A stretch of DNA of 7,021 bases from Akkermansiaceae bacterium (GTDB taxonomy: Bacteria > Verrucomicrobiota > Verrucomicrobiia > Verrucomicrobiales > Akkermansiaceae): the NCBI GenBank assembly GCA_023301645.1, contig JALZUH010000052.1, positions 1-7,021 on the forward strand, written 5' to 3'. This document shows positions 6,583-7,021 of this stretch, in pieces. The notes beneath the pieces are model-generated. The model did no database searches and was not told the origin of the DNA. It saw only the letters and a list, made by a program, of their open reading frames with translations. Positions within the stretch are counted from its first letter, which is position 1. Every line of letters starts with the position of its first letter. The translations under genes and the position numbers were made by a program.

Positions 6583-7021
6583 TTAAAACTGAAGAGTAAC
6601 CTGATCGATCACAGGCTTCACGTCATTGCTCGTTTTGTCGGTCAGACGGATTTCATATTGGAAACCAAAGCCCTCTGGAAGCTCACTAAGGTCAGCTTGC
6701 GCAGGTGTCTTAGAAACTTGCTTTGAGAAGCCTTCAATATGGTCATAGCTTTCTTTGATCACTGACCACTCTGTCCATTGATCAACGGCTTTGTCATTGT
6801 CCGTATCAACTCCTACTCGCACCTCTACACCGTCCACCCATGGTCCAGGGCTAATGTAATCTAGTTGATTTTGCGTAACGAGATAGAACTGACCTTCTGC
6901 GAACATGATATCAGGATCGGGGTGCCCTGAGCCGATGTTACCACATAAGGTAAATTGCTCGTCGATACTTGAAGACGTGAACCATGCCACGCTCATTTCT
7001 GACTTACTCTTTGCTCCTACT
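6583..7021 (-). CDS. C-terminal part of a probable exported glycosidase-like protein (5' end outside window)
   Basis: The frame ends at TAA (6583-6585) and stays open to the right edge, giving 146 visible codons. The ATG at 6996 is probably internal, since eight in-frame codons precede it with no stop and no good ribosome site follows them. Visible features, counted from the first full codon, are GHPDPD at 32-37, FAEGQFYLVTQ at 40-50, YISPGPW at 55-61, and an acidic stretch DTDNDKAVDQW at 72-82 that fits a DxDxDxxxD calcium loop. The remainder (about 86-146) alternates polar and hydrophobic residues like a beta sandwich, ending in VDSVT-like VIDQVTLQF. The DPDxxFAEGxFYL pattern resembles a blade of five-bladed propeller glycosidases, which I recall from marine planctomycetes and verrucomicrobia. 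That resemblance is from memory and the enzyme activity is uncertain, because the catalytic N-terminal part is not visible. The gene is convergent with the lipoprotein gene and shares the terminator region. Confidence 0.7.
   Translation of the reverse strand, partial: VGAKSKSEMSVAWFTSSSIDEQFTLCGNIGSGHPDPDIMFAEGQFYLVTQNQLDYISPGPWVDGVEVRVGVDTDNDKAVDQWTEWSVIKESYDHIEGFSKQVSKTPAQADLSELPEGFGFQYEIRLTDKTSNDVKPVIDQVTLQF

Noticed and set aside
6397..6726. Plus-strand open frame of about 109 codons overlapping the lipoprotein end
   Set aside because: It runs through the strong terminator at 6481-6513 and into the convergent gene in antisense, and has no recognisable protein features.
1..7021. CRISPR array, tRNA, rRNA, transposase or attachment-site signatures
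   Set aside because: I saw no regularly spaced repeats, no tRNA- or rRNA-like segments, no transposase motifs and no terminal inverted repeats in the gaps between genes.

Overview
The window is an ordinary-looking piece of bacterial chromosome with roughly balanced base composition. It holds four protein-coding genes and short intergenic gaps. No RNA gene, insertion sequence, CRISPR array or phage gene is visible. The start codons lack clear Shine-Dalgarno sequences, one gene encodes a lipoprotein with a classical lipobox, and the last gene looks like the tail of a secreted glycosidase-like protein. Together these suggest a Gram-negative bacterium, possibly of the Verrucomicrobiota/Planctomycetota group. 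That assignment is an impression from protein character, not a demonstrated fact.

Layout. Positions 1-3453 (minus strand) encode nearly all of a DnaE-type DNA polymerase III alpha subunit, whose last residues run off the left edge. A 184-bp divergent spacer follows. Positions 3638-4558 (plus) encode a ten-helix EamA/DMT-family membrane transporter, closed by a weak terminator-like hairpin. A 211-bp AT-rich spacer carries a good promoter candidate and a small palindrome. Positions 4770-6416 (plus) encode a large endonuclease/exonuclease/phosphatase-fold lipoprotein, followed by two overlapping small hairpins and a strong intrinsic terminator at 6481-6513. Positions 6583-7021 (minus, convergent) are the C-terminal end of a gene that enters from the right edge. 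Its product has glycosidase-like features and a calcium-loop-like acidic motif.

How the genes relate. They point in different directions or are separated by terminators and promoters, so they look like four independent transcription units, not an operon or a defence or metabolic cassette. dnaE is a replication housekeeping gene, the transporter acts in the inner membrane, and the lipoprotein and the glycosidase-like protein are probably envelope or exported proteins. I see no convincing previously undescribed system. The observations most worth a second look are the complete PHP metal-ligand set in the polymerase (possible built-in proofreading), the unusually large and insert-rich EEP lipoprotein, and the palindrome sitting on its candidate promoter.
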